A DNA stretch of 5,025 nucleotides from Anaerolineae bacterium (GTDB taxonomy: Bacteria; Chloroflexota; Anaerolineae; E26-bin7). The DNA lies in contig JAOZOT010000047.1 in NCBI GenBank assembly GCA_029933115.1, forward strand, positions 5,389 to 10,413, in the 5' to 3' direction. Every line of letters starts with the position of its first letter. Position 1 is the stretch's first letter. The notes beneath the pieces were generated by a model. The model made no database searches. It saw only the letters and a list, made by a program, of their open reading frames with translations, and was not told where the DNA came from. A program made the position numbers and the translations under genes. This document shows positions 1 to 5,025 of this stretch, in pieces.

Positions 1-1824
1 TTCGCCTTCGTCCTGGCGGCCAGCGTCTTCATGATGCTACCCGCTTCGGCCTTCATCTGGGAAAACGCTCCCTTCCTGCCCATCGGAGAGTTCCCCTGGC
101 GGCTGATGGGGATAGCCAACCTGTCCAGCGCCTTCCTGGCCGGGGCCAGCCTCTCCCTCTGTAGCGCCACAAGAGGCGACAGGGGTGCCGTCTCTAAAGC
201 ACTCCTGGCTCTGATGGTCTCTCTGGTGATCGTCGTCCTCTCGGTGGCCGTCTACTTTTACCCTACCAAGCCTTTTCTCGAGTACGACAACCCTTCACTG
301 CAAGACTATTTCCGCTATGAATTGAGCACCCAGACGATGGGCACCACGGTGATAGGCGAGTACATGCCCGTCTGGGCCAAAAAGATACCGACCACCTCAC
401 CCCTCATGCCTGCCTATCTGGCCGGGCAGCCGGTGGAGAAATTGAATCGCGAGGATTTGCCAGCTTGGGTGCAGGCCCAGTTGGTGGAGCACACCGTAGT
501 CTCCGACCGCTACCGCTTCAGCAGCGAGCAGCCTTTTACGGCCCACTTCTACACCTTCTACTTCCCCGCCTGGAGAGCCTACCTGGACGGCCAGCCCACC
601 GAGATTCAGATCACCGACCCCTTCGCTCTGATAGCCGTGCCCGTCCCGGCTGGGGAGCACGAGTTGCTGCTGCGTTTCGAGAACCTCCCCCTCTGGAGGG
701 CTATGAACGCTCTGTCGGCAGTCGCTCTGCTGGCAGTGCTGGCGGTCTGGGTTCTCCAAGCGCGGAAACGAATGGCGGAGGGCACGGAAAGGCACGGGTA
801 TCCTGGGTCTGCTGGCGCCTTCTCCTGGAATCAGGCCCTTTTATTGGGCAGCGTCCTCTCGCTGCTCTTCCTGGCCAAAGTGCTGGTCGTTGACCCTTAC
901 ACCACCTGGTTTCGACGGCGCTCGCCCGTGGGTCAGGTGGTCGGAGTCCAGCATCCGGCCCGCATCAACCTGGATGACAAAGTCCTCTTCCTGGGCTACG
1001 ATCTGGTCAGCGGCGACACAGTGCGCCAGGGTGAGGATTTGCACGTGCGGCTTTATTGGCTGGCTCTACAGCCTTTGGACATCAATTACAGCAGCTTCCT
1101 CCACCTGGACGCTCCGCCAGATTATGCCACCTGGGCCACCTCGGACAACGTGCACCCCGGTGACCCCCAGGCCCTGACCGATGTTCCCAGTTCCAACTGG
1201 CGGACTTCGGCCTATGTTCGGGATGAGCACCGTCTGGAGGTGCCGCTGGACCTCCCACCGGTGCAATACTTGCTGCGAGTGGGGCTGTATGACCAGAGTA
1301 CGGGCAAACGGCTGATGGTGCTGGCCGACGGTGAAAGCGCCACCGAGGACAGCATCACCTTGCAGCCGGTGCGTGTGGTCAGAGCTCAACCGGTGAGCCC
1401 GCGCCAGTTGCCCCATCGGGTGGAATACACCTTGGGAGAGCAGATCGAGCTATTAGGTTACGATCTAGAGATTCGGGGATTGGAGATGGGGGATTTTGAA
1501 CTGACTCTTTACTGGCGGGCCAAGACCGCAGTGGAAAACGACTACACCGTTTTCGTGCATCTGGTAGGCCAGGAGGGCAAGCTGTGGGGACAGAGTGACA
1601 GCGTCCCTATGCAGGGTATGTACCCCACATCGGCCTGGCTGCCAGGCCAGTTGGTCGAGGACAGGCACGTGATCCAGGTTGACCCCGCTGCTCCCTCGGG
1701 CTCCTACCAGGTGCTGGTGGGGCTGTACGACCCGGCTACCTTGGAGCGCCTGGAGGCCGTTGGCCCCGAGGGACCACTGCCTGAAGGGGCCGTCACCCTC
1801 ACAGAATTGAGAATTGGGAATTGA
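1..1824 (+). CDS. C-terminal part of a large multi-pass membrane protein (YfhO / PTPS-related-like) with two C-terminal beta-domains; 5' partial
   Basis: The frame is open from base 1 and contains no start that can be trusted; the ATG codons at 31 and 34 lie inside a membrane helix, so the gene begins upstream. Numbering from base 1 (607 codons visible), hydrophobic segments lie near residues 1-18, 35-54, 68-86, 234-253 and 279-297. Residues 87-233 form a non-membrane domain with the motif FYFPAWRAYLDG (186-197) and then 'PVPAGEHELLLRFENLP'. This pattern is typical of the extracytoplasmic domain of YfhO-like and 'PTPS-related' membrane proteins, which resemble GT-C glycosyltransferases. Residues 327-441 and 482-585 are two related beta-rich repeats (LGYDL, LYW, F-HL, VGLYD). 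The likely role is in surface polysaccharide or glycolipid handling, inferred from family resemblance only; the N-terminal region that would hold catalytic residues is outside the window. The last codons and the TGA fall in a 7-bp tandem repeat. The gene converges on the minus-strand cluster. Confidence 0.85.
   Translation, partial: FAFVLAASVFMMLPASAFIWENAPFLPIGEFPWRLMGIANLSSAFLAGASLSLCSATRGDRGAVSKALLALMVSLVIVVLSVAVYFYPTKPFLEYDNPSLQDYFRYELSTQTMGTTVIGEYMPVWAKKIPTTSPLMPAYLAGQPVEKLNREDLPAWVQAQLVEHTVVSDRYRFSSEQPFTAHFYTFYFPAWRAYLDGQPTEIQITDPFALIAVPVPAGEHELLLRFENLPLWRAMNALSAVALLAVLAVWVLQARKRMAEGTERHGYPGSAGAFSWNQALLLGSVLSLLFLAKVLVVDPYTTWFRRRSPVGQVVGVQHPARINLDDKVLFLGYDLVSGDTVRQGEDLHVRLYWLALQPLDINYSSFLHLDAPPDYATWATSDNVHPGDPQALTDVPSSNWRTSAYVRDEHRLEVPLDLPPVQYLLRVGLYDQSTGKRLMVLADGESATEDSITLQPVRVVRAQPVSPRQLPHRVEYTLGEQIELLGYDLEIRGLEMGDFELTLYWRAKTAVENDYTVFVHLVGQEGKLWGQSDSVPMQGMYPTSAWLPGQLVEDRHVIQVDPAAPSGSYQVLVGLYDPATLERLEAVGPEGPLPEGAVTLTELRIGN
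979..1323 (+). other. Beta-rich repeat domain A of the membrane protein
   Basis: This is the first of two homologous domains at the C-terminus of the plus-strand membrane protein. Shared landmarks with domain B, in order, are a 'LFLGYDL' strand, 'LHVRLYWLAL', 'YSSFLHL', 'WATSDN', 'TSAYVRDEH' and 'YLLRVGLYDQSTGKRL'. The matching order and spacing point to an internal duplication of a beta-sandwich-like unit of about 115 residues. Its position after the last hydrophobic segment suggests it lies outside the cytoplasm. The function is unknown to me; carbohydrate binding is only a guess. Confidence 0.6.
1444..1755 (+). other. Beta-rich repeat domain B of the membrane protein
   Basis: This is the second copy of the C-terminal domain. 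It aligns by eye to domain A through 'ELLGYDL', 'FELTLYWRAK', 'DYTVFVHLVG', 'LWGQSDSVP', 'TSAWLPGQLVEDRHVIQV' and 'YQVLVGLYDPATLERL'. It keeps more of the motif TS-W-G-V-D-H than domain A does. The two copies are clearly diverged at the DNA level, so the duplication is old rather than a recent tandem event. Confidence 0.6.
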
Positions 1825-1831
1825 GGATTGT
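1804..1831 (+). repeat. Short tandem heptanucleotide repeat, 4 units, consensus GAATTGA
   Basis: Four consecutive 7-mers read GAATTGA, GAATTGG, GAATTGA and GGATTGT. Three of them encode the final residues (E-L-R-I-G-N) and the TGA stop of the membrane protein, because a 7-bp period cycles through all three frames and soon yields a stop. Short heptamer arrays of this sort are known from cyanobacteria and, as I recall, filamentous Chloroflexota. The array ends directly before the left flank of the MITE-like element. Confidence 0.6.
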
Positions 1832-1837
1832 GCTCAG

Positions 1838-1851
1838 AGCGTGTCCGAAAA
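1838..1851 (+). repeat. Left terminal inverted repeat of the MITE-like element
   Basis: AGCGTGTCCGAAAA pairs with 1942-1955 with a single mismatch at base 1846 (C facing A on the plus strand). In RNA copied from the minus strand the same position becomes a G-U pair, so that transcript can form an unbroken 14-bp stem. Confidence 0.65.
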
Positions 1852-1863
1852 TTCAGGGGGGGC

Positions 1864-1939
1864 GCTCGTAGTAACGACTTCAGTCGTTTTTAGCCGCAGA
1901 GAGCACCGGTCATTAGCGACTCAAGTCGCCACTACGAGC
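1864..1939. repeat. Inner inverted repeat enclosing two hairpins (branched, cloverleaf-like fold)
   Basis: The outer arms GCTCGTAGT (1864-1872) and ACTACGAGC (1931-1939) are perfect inverted repeats of 9 bp. Directly inside the left arm is the hairpin AACGACT-TC-AGTCGTT (1873-1888). One base before the right arm is the hairpin GCGACT-CA-AGTCGC (1916-1929). About 27 unpaired bases lie between them. The two hairpins share the core CGACT/AGTCG, so they may derive from one ancestral palindrome. Confidence 0.6.
1873..1891 (+). terminator. Possible weak rho-independent terminator inside the MITE-like element
   Basis: A 7-bp stem (1873-1879 with 1882-1888) is followed on the plus strand by a T run (1887-1891) that overlaps the stem base. 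It sits about 50 bp past the stop of the plus-strand membrane protein, a sensible place for termination between convergent genes. The stem is short, only moderately GC-rich, and has a very tight loop, so strength is doubtful. On the minus strand no matching T run follows a hairpin. Confidence 0.25.
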
Positions 1940-1941
1940 AT

Positions 1942-1955
1942 TTTTCAGACACGCT
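1942..1955 (-). repeat. Right terminal inverted repeat of the MITE-like element
   Basis: TTTTCAGACACGCT is the inverted partner of 1838-1851. It lies one base (G1956) from the right TCAG flank, whose first three bases are the reverse complement of the UPF0104 stop codon. Confidence 0.65.
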
Positions 1956-1956
1956 G

Positions 1957-3141
1957 TCAGATGCCCACCTCTACCTCGCGCAGGCTGACGTTCTCGCGCA
2001 AGAAACACCCCAGGCCGATCAGCACCTCTGGAGCTACCTGGGAGAAATGAAGCGCCACTGAAAAGACAGCGGCTACCTCGTCGAAGTCCGCTGCCGGTGA
2101 CAACGAACCTCCTCCCGACAAGGTGAAGGCAATGCGTAGTGCCTCAACGGTGACGTACTGAAAGATGCCAATACCGGCCGGAGCGCCAGGGATAGTCAAA
2201 CCCAGAGCGTCGAAGGCTATCACCAGGAAGGGTGCATAGTAAGGCACCGGGGCGCCAAAGTCGAAAGCCAGTAGAACCGGCCAGAAGGAGAGAGCAAAGC
2301 CTACCCAGGTGGCCAACGAAAGCAAAACAACCATAAACAATTGACGGCCATTCCGCATGACCTGCATCCCTTCCAGGAAAGCGTCCAATATCCCTGCTAT
2401 CTTTGCCGCCAACGGCTGAGGCACGAGGGCTTTGATCAGGCGGATCAGGAAATCTTTTCTGAAATAGAGGAGGAAAAGGCCCACCACCACACCCAGGTAG
2501 AAAGCTGCTCCCAGATAGCCCATATATTTTATTTTATCGTTTCTGGCTCCGGTCAGGAGCACCACCAGCAGAAGGAACAGCAGTATCGTCAAGCCGTCAA
2601 AGATGCGCTCCACAACGATGGTGGCAAAAGCTGTCGTCTTGCTGATCTTCTCCCGACGGCCAAGGAAATAGGCGCGGATGAATTCTCCAGCTCTGGCAGG
2701 CAAAACCATGTTGGCTGCTGTGCCAATCATCAGGCTGGAGAAGAGACTGTAAAAGCGCGCCGTCTTGGTTTGATAAAGCAGCCAGTGCCAGCGCCAGGTT
2801 CTGATGACCAGGGCAATGGTCAATATCACCAGGGCAGGGATGAACATGAGATAGTTGGCTTGCTTCAGAGCCATCAGCATTTTGCCCACGTCCAGCTTAT
2901 AGAAGACGAGGTCGAGAAAGACCAGGCTGATGCCGATGTTGGCAGCCAGCCCCTGCCATTTGATGGATATGAGCCCGGCCAAAGAGAGCACTATCACTGC
3001 TATCCACAAGGCAGCAAAAACCAGGTAAGCTACCCGTGAGAGGGCAAAGTACCGATAGGCAAAAAAGGCCGCGAACAGGATCAACAATCCCAGCCTCAAA
3101 TACCTTGTTCTATCCGCTATTCGCCGCTTGCTATTCGTCAT
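1957..3141 (-). CDS. Lysylphosphatidylglycerol-synthase TM-domain / UPF0104 family integral membrane protein
   Basis: This 394-residue, strongly hydrophobic multi-pass protein has about eight to ten likely membrane segments (near 15-34, 38-59, 67-81, 98-114, 184-198, 207-226, 267-292, 302-318 and 357-381). Family signatures visible are RTWRWHWLL (114-122), NMVLPARAGEFIRAY (144-158), ATIVVERIFDG (173-183) and LTIPGAPAGIGIFQY (315-329), matching the COG0392 / LPG_synthase_TM pattern. No soluble lysyl-transferase domain follows, so it is the stand-alone form. Such proteins are often placed in glycan or lipid-modification loci and are thought to act on lipid substrates; the substrate here is unknown. 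The first 80 or so residues, with two extra helices, precede the part that matches the core family. The ATG overlaps the methyltransferase stop as ATGA, implying translational coupling. A GAGG lies 11 bases upstream. The start lies in a 7-bp repeat array that encodes roughly the first ten residues, so the exact start is less certain than the gene. The stop falls in the target duplication of the adjacent MITE. Confidence 0.88.
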   Translation of the reverse strand: MTNSKRRIADRTRYLRLGLLILFAAFFAYRYFALSRVAYLVFAALWIAVIVLSLAGLISIKWQGLAANIGISLVFLDLVFYKLDVGKMLMALKQANYLMFIPALVILTIALVIRTWRWHWLLYQTKTARFYSLFSSLMIGTAANMVLPARAGEFIRAYFLGRREKISKTTAFATIVVERIFDGLTILLFLLLVVLLTGARNDKIKYMGYLGAAFYLGVVVGLFLLYFRKDFLIRLIKALVPQPLAAKIAGILDAFLEGMQVMRNGRQLFMVVLLSLATWVGFALSFWPVLLAFDFGAPVPYYAPFLVIAFDALGLTIPGAPAGIGIFQYVTVEALRIAFTLSGGGSLSPAADFDEVAAVFSVALHFSQVAPEVLIGLGCFLRENVSLREVEVGI

Positions 3142-3145
3142 TCGC
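3111..3145 (-). repeat. Short tandem heptanucleotide repeat, about 5 units, minus-strand consensus GCGAATA
   Basis: On the plus strand the 7-mers are TATCCGC, TATTCGC, CGCTTGC, TATTCGT and CATTCGC. The array spans the methyltransferase stop codon (3138-3140), the UPF0104 start codon (3139-3141) and the first ten or so codons of the UPF0104 protein (TNSKRRIAD). The third unit is the most degenerate. It is the same class of repeat as that at 1804-1831 but has a different consensus. Confidence 0.6.
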
Positions 3146-3884
3146 CTGTTTTCCTCGCCACACAGACCACCGAACTCCCCACAGGGAGACGCGTCTTACA
3201 CACTAGAGAAGCTTCCAGATTGTAGACAGCGAGCAGAACTTTGTTCAGGTAGGGATTCATAGGCTTCAGGTCAGAGCGGGCCTCTGGTGAGGGTCTGGAG
3301 AGCCTTTTCCACATCCTGAAGGCAAAGACAAATGGGAACAGGAGAGCATTGCTGTAAGAAAGCTTGACCACCTGGAAACCGACTTTTTCCAGTTTTGCCT
3401 TCAGTTCACCGGCGATGTAACGTCGCTTGCTATGATAGGCTACATCGTGCCAACTCCATAAAAAGTTAAAGGCCGGCTCAGAGATGAGCACACTGCCTCC
3501 CTCCCTGCAAACCCGATAGAACTCTCCGAGGGCTGTCAGATCGTCTACCACTTCCTCGTGATACAGCACATCGAAGGCAGTGATCAGACTGAAGGAACCG
3601 TCAGCGAAAGGAAGCCTCAGAGCCGAGGCACGGCTGAGCCCCGATAGGCCCCGCTCTCGGCAGAAGCGCAGAGCCGTTTCGCTGATGTCAATCCCATAAG
3701 CCTGGCTATAGTGGCCCAGAAAACACATCGTGGCCCCTGTTCCGCAGCCTACATCAAGAATCGCCTCCCGCTGATTGAGAGGGACAAACTCCTCTATCAG
3801 GTTCTGGGCAATGCGCCGCTTGCCCACGAACCACCAGTAGGAGTCTTCCAAGTTGTACATTTTCTCGTATTCTTCGCTTTCCAC
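3138..3884 (-). CDS. Class I SAM-dependent methyltransferase (Methyltransf_11-like)
   Basis: This 248-residue protein has a complete Rossmann-type SAM-binding core. Motif I is ILDVGCGTGATMCFLG (42-57), the acidic end of strand two is AYGIDIS (62-68), LPFADGSFSLITAFDVLYH (91-109) covers motif II/III, and VCREGGSVLISEP (125-137) is the post-core strand. The N-terminal 'YNLEDSYWWFVGKRR' (10-24) is common in methyltransferases encoded in polysaccharide clusters. The target (sugar, lipid carrier or small molecule) cannot be read from the sequence. The start codon is GTG at 3884-3882; an AGG (3893-3891) lies six bases upstream, and the family-typical N-terminus supports this start over the internal ATG at 3860. 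The gene begins 30 bp after the aminotransferase stop and overlaps the UPF0104 start by ATGA, so all three are probably one transcript. The C-terminal part (about 170-248) is less conserved and includes a hydrophobic patch near 181-190. Confidence 0.9.
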   Translation of the reverse strand: MESEEYEKMYNLEDSYWWFVGKRRIAQNLIEEFVPLNQREAILDVGCGTGATMCFLGHYSQAYGIDISETALRFCRERGLSGLSRASALRLPFADGSFSLITAFDVLYHEEVVDDLTALGEFYRVCREGGSVLISEPAFNFLWSWHDVAYHSKRRYIAGELKAKLEKVGFQVVKLSYSNALLFPFVFAFRMWKRLSRPSPEARSDLKPMNPYLNKVLLAVYNLEASLVCKTRLPVGSSVVCVARKTGE

Positions 3885-3888
3885 GCCA

Positions 3889-3893
3889 CACCT
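3889..3893 (-). promoter_or_regulatory. Ribosome binding site supporting the GTG start of the methyltransferase
   Basis: On the minus strand AGGTG (3893-3889) matches the anti-Shine-Dalgarno core and places AGG six bases from the GTG at 3884. No comparable site precedes the alternative in-frame ATG at 3860, which has only a weak GAGAAA. Confidence 0.4.
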
Positions 3894-3914
3894 GATCCGA
3901 GTTTGTGATATGAG

Positions 3915-5025
3915 TTACCCCTGTTCTCTACACCGGGCAACTTGTTCGACGATGTACTCGATTTCCCTTTTGGTCAGCGAGGAGGCCGAAGGAAGGTAGA
4001 GTCCCCGCTTGCACAACTCCTCGGCTACCGGATACCTCTCTCCTTTGAAGGCCCTAAAATAGATAGGCTGGAGATGGATGGGGATGAAGAAAGTCCTGGT
4101 CTCAATGCCTCTCTCAGCTAATCTCCGTCTGAGTTCATCGCGACTGAGGCCGAACTCATCGTCAAGGAGGATGGAATACATCCAGAAGACGCTCTTGGCC
4201 CAGCTCTCCTCAGGCGGGGTGGTGATGCCGGGTATATCTTTCAGCAGAGAGGTGTAATAGTAGGCGTTATCCCGCCGTCTCTGGACAAACTCCTCAAACC
4301 GCTCAGTCTGGGCCAGCCCCACCGCCGCTTGCAGGTTGGTCATGCGGTAGTTGAAACCCAGGTACTTGTGCCAGAAATGCCTTTCCTCAGAAAAGGCGTG
4401 GTCACGCAGGTTACTGGCCAGCCTGGCGATTTCCTCGTTGTCGGTGGTGATCATGCCTCCTTCGCCAGTGGTGATGATCTTGTTGGCGTAGAAGCTGAAA
4501 CAGCCGGCATCTCCCAGGCCGCCGGTGCGCCGACCTTTATATTCGGCTCCGTGGGACTCGGCGGCGTCCTCCACCACATATAGGCCGTATTTCTCGGCAA
4601 TCTCCCAGACTGTGTCCATGTACACGGGGTGGCCGTAGGTGTGCATGGGCATGATGGCTTTGGTCTTTTCCGTCACTTTGGCTTCGAGTTGGTCTACATC
4701 CATGTTCCAGGTGCGCATCTCGGAATCCACCAGGACGGGCCTGGCTCCAGTGTAGGTCACAGCGTTGGCCGTGGCGATCATGGTGAAGGTGGGGATAATG
4801 ACCTCGTCTCCTGGACCAATGCCCAGAGTGGCCAGGGCCAAGTGCAAGGCCACCGTCCCGTTGGCACAGGCCACGCCATACTTGACCCCGCAGTGTTGAG
4901 CGAACAGTTCCTCAAAGGCAGGGATATACTTCCCGGCCGAGGAAATCCAGTTGGTCTCCAGGCAATCCATGACGTACTCTACCTCATTGCCGCCCAGCAT
5001 GGGCTCACAGACGGGAATTATCTTT
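3915..5025 (-). CDS. DegT/DnrJ/EryC1/StrS sugar aminotransferase, GDP-perosamine-synthase-like; 5' end off the window
   Basis: This PLP-dependent (fold type I) enzyme moves an amino group, usually from glutamate, to a 4-keto-6-deoxy nucleotide sugar in the cytoplasm. The frame continues past the ATG at 5000 to the window edge, adding KIIPVCEP before MLGGNEVEY. That is the normal N-terminal signature of the family, so the ATG is internal and the real start lies just outside. Counting from the first full codon at the edge, visible landmarks are TNWISSAGKYI (25-35), ANGTVALHLAL (54-64), GDEVIIPTFTMIATANA (72-88), VEDAAESHGAEYKG (151-164) and FSFYANKIITTGEGGM (168-183). The Lys of ANK is the expected Schiff-base residue; it is Lys here, not the His of ColD-type dehydratases. 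About 369 residues are visible, close to the usual full length. The strongest resemblance I recall is to GDP-perosamine synthase (Per/RfbE), making GDP-4-amino-4,6-dideoxymannose; a UDP-sugar 4-aminotransferase is the alternative. It is the first visible gene of the minus-strand unit. Confidence 0.92.
   Translation of the reverse strand, partial: KIIPVCEPMLGGNEVEYVMDCLETNWISSAGKYIPAFEELFAQHCGVKYGVACANGTVALHLALATLGIGPGDEVIIPTFTMIATANAVTYTGARPVLVDSEMRTWNMDVDQLEAKVTEKTKAIMPMHTYGHPVYMDTVWEIAEKYGLYVVEDAAESHGAEYKGRRTGGLGDAGCFSFYANKIITTGEGGMITTDNEEIARLASNLRDHAFSEERHFWHKYLGFNYRMTNLQAAVGLAQTERFEEFVQRRRDNAYYYTSLLKDIPGITTPPEESWAKSVFWMYSILLDDEFGLSRDELRRRLAERGIETRTFFIPIHLQPIYFRAFKGERYPVAEELCKRGLYLPSASSLTKREIEYIVEQVARCREQG

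Larger units (their letters stand above)
1837..1956. mobile_element. MITE-like palindromic element with 14-bp terminal inverted repeats
   Basis: The ends AGCGTGTCCGAAAA (1838-1851) and TTTTCAGACACGCT (1942-1955) are inverted repeats with 13 of 14 positions matching. TCAG flanks the element on both sides (1834-1837 and 1957-1960), consistent with a 3-bp TCA or 4-bp TCAG target duplication. Inside is a second perfect inverted repeat, GCTCGTAGT (1864-1872) with ACTACGAGC (1931-1939). It encloses two small hairpins, at 1873-1888 and 1916-1929. At about 120 bp there is no room for a transposase, so the element would be non-autonomous. A TNA-type target and these ends would suit an IS5-like parent, but I cannot name one. 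It fills the convergent gap between the membrane protein and the UPF0104 gene. The alternative is an extragenic palindrome or terminator that was not mobilised; the flanking TCAG pair argues for mobility but is short. Confidence 0.65.

Noticed and set aside
31..36. ATG codons at 31 and 34 as the start of the membrane protein
   Set aside because: The frame is open to base 1 and the upstream residues FAFVLAASVF continue the same hydrophobic helix, so the gene is cut by the window edge.
397..893. Overlapping open frames on both strands inside the membrane protein gene
   Set aside because: They are frame shadows of a GC-rich coding region. Their translations show no motifs, while the main frame carries recognisable FYFPAWRAYLDG and membrane segments.
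1856..1862. Run of seven G residues as a contingency (slippage) tract
   Set aside because: It lies in non-coding DNA inside the MITE-like element, in no gene or evident promoter, so a switching role is unsupported.
1838..1955. CRISPR-like repeat array or a tRNA-like gene in the intergenic gap
   Set aside because: The repeats are inverted rather than direct with spacers. The cloverleaf-like fold lacks tRNA landmarks such as a T-loop and an acceptor stem of the right size.
1814..2050. Small plus-strand open frame running from the heptamer array through the MITE-like element
   Set aside because: It crosses the inverted repeats and enters the UPF0104 gene in antisense. It is best explained as chance readthrough of a non-coding element.
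2341..3039. Long plus-strand open frame (232 codons) antisense to the UPF0104 gene
   Set aside because: The translation is rich in Q, H and E, with no membrane or domain pattern. It is the mirror of a hydrophobic, clearly recognisable protein on the other strand and has no family motif.
3858..3860. Internal ATG as the methyltransferase start
   Set aside because: It would remove eight residues in front of the family-typical N-terminus, and it has a weaker ribosome binding site than the GTG at 3884.
4329..4583. Plus-strand open frame inside the aminotransferase gene
   Set aside because: It is antisense to the conserved catalytic region of the aminotransferase and has no motif or ribosome binding site of its own.

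Overview
This window is a piece of a bacterial chromosome given over to cell-surface glycan and envelope functions. No marker gene fixes the taxonomy. A member of Chloroflexota (Anaerolineae-like) is my best guess. It rests on the large membrane protein ending in two 'LGYDL...LYW...VGLYD' beta-domains, on heptanucleotide tandem repeats at gene borders, and on moderately high GC by eye. This is inference from remembered family distribution, not a database result.

Layout. Bases 1-1824 (+) hold the 3' part of a large membrane protein whose 5' end lies outside the window. It has several membrane segments, a large non-membrane domain and two tandem C-terminal beta-rich repeats. Bases 1825-1956 form the convergent intergenic space. 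Almost all of it is a compact palindromic element of about 120 bp that looks like a MITE, with 14-bp terminal inverted repeats and a 3-4 bp target duplication. From 5025 down to 1957 on the minus strand runs a tight three-gene unit, in transcription order: a DegT/DnrJ/EryC1/StrS sugar aminotransferase (5' end just off the window edge, GDP-perosamine-synthase-like), a class I SAM-dependent methyltransferase (GTG start, 30 bp downstream), and an integral membrane protein of the lysylphosphatidylglycerol-synthase transmembrane (UPF0104) family. The last two overlap by ATGA.

How the genes may work together. The aminotransferase would convert a nucleotide-linked 4-keto-6-deoxy sugar to an amino sugar. 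The methyltransferase could modify a sugar or lipid-linked intermediate. The multi-pass protein could act on lipid-linked substrates at the membrane. The convergent membrane protein is also of a type found near polysaccharide loci. A shared surface-glycan pathway is plausible, but the sequence proves only that the three minus-strand genes are co-oriented and closely packed.

The least ordinary features are non-coding or at gene edges. The MITE-like element inserted so that its target duplication contains the stop codon of the UPF0104 gene. Two runs of 7-bp tandem repeats form, respectively, the last codons of the plus-strand gene and the stop/start overlap of two minus-strand genes. I saw no RNA genes, CRISPR array, transposase gene or origin. 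No gene-free stretch exceeds 300 bases. The operon promoter must lie beyond base 5025. I found no convincing new multi-gene system.
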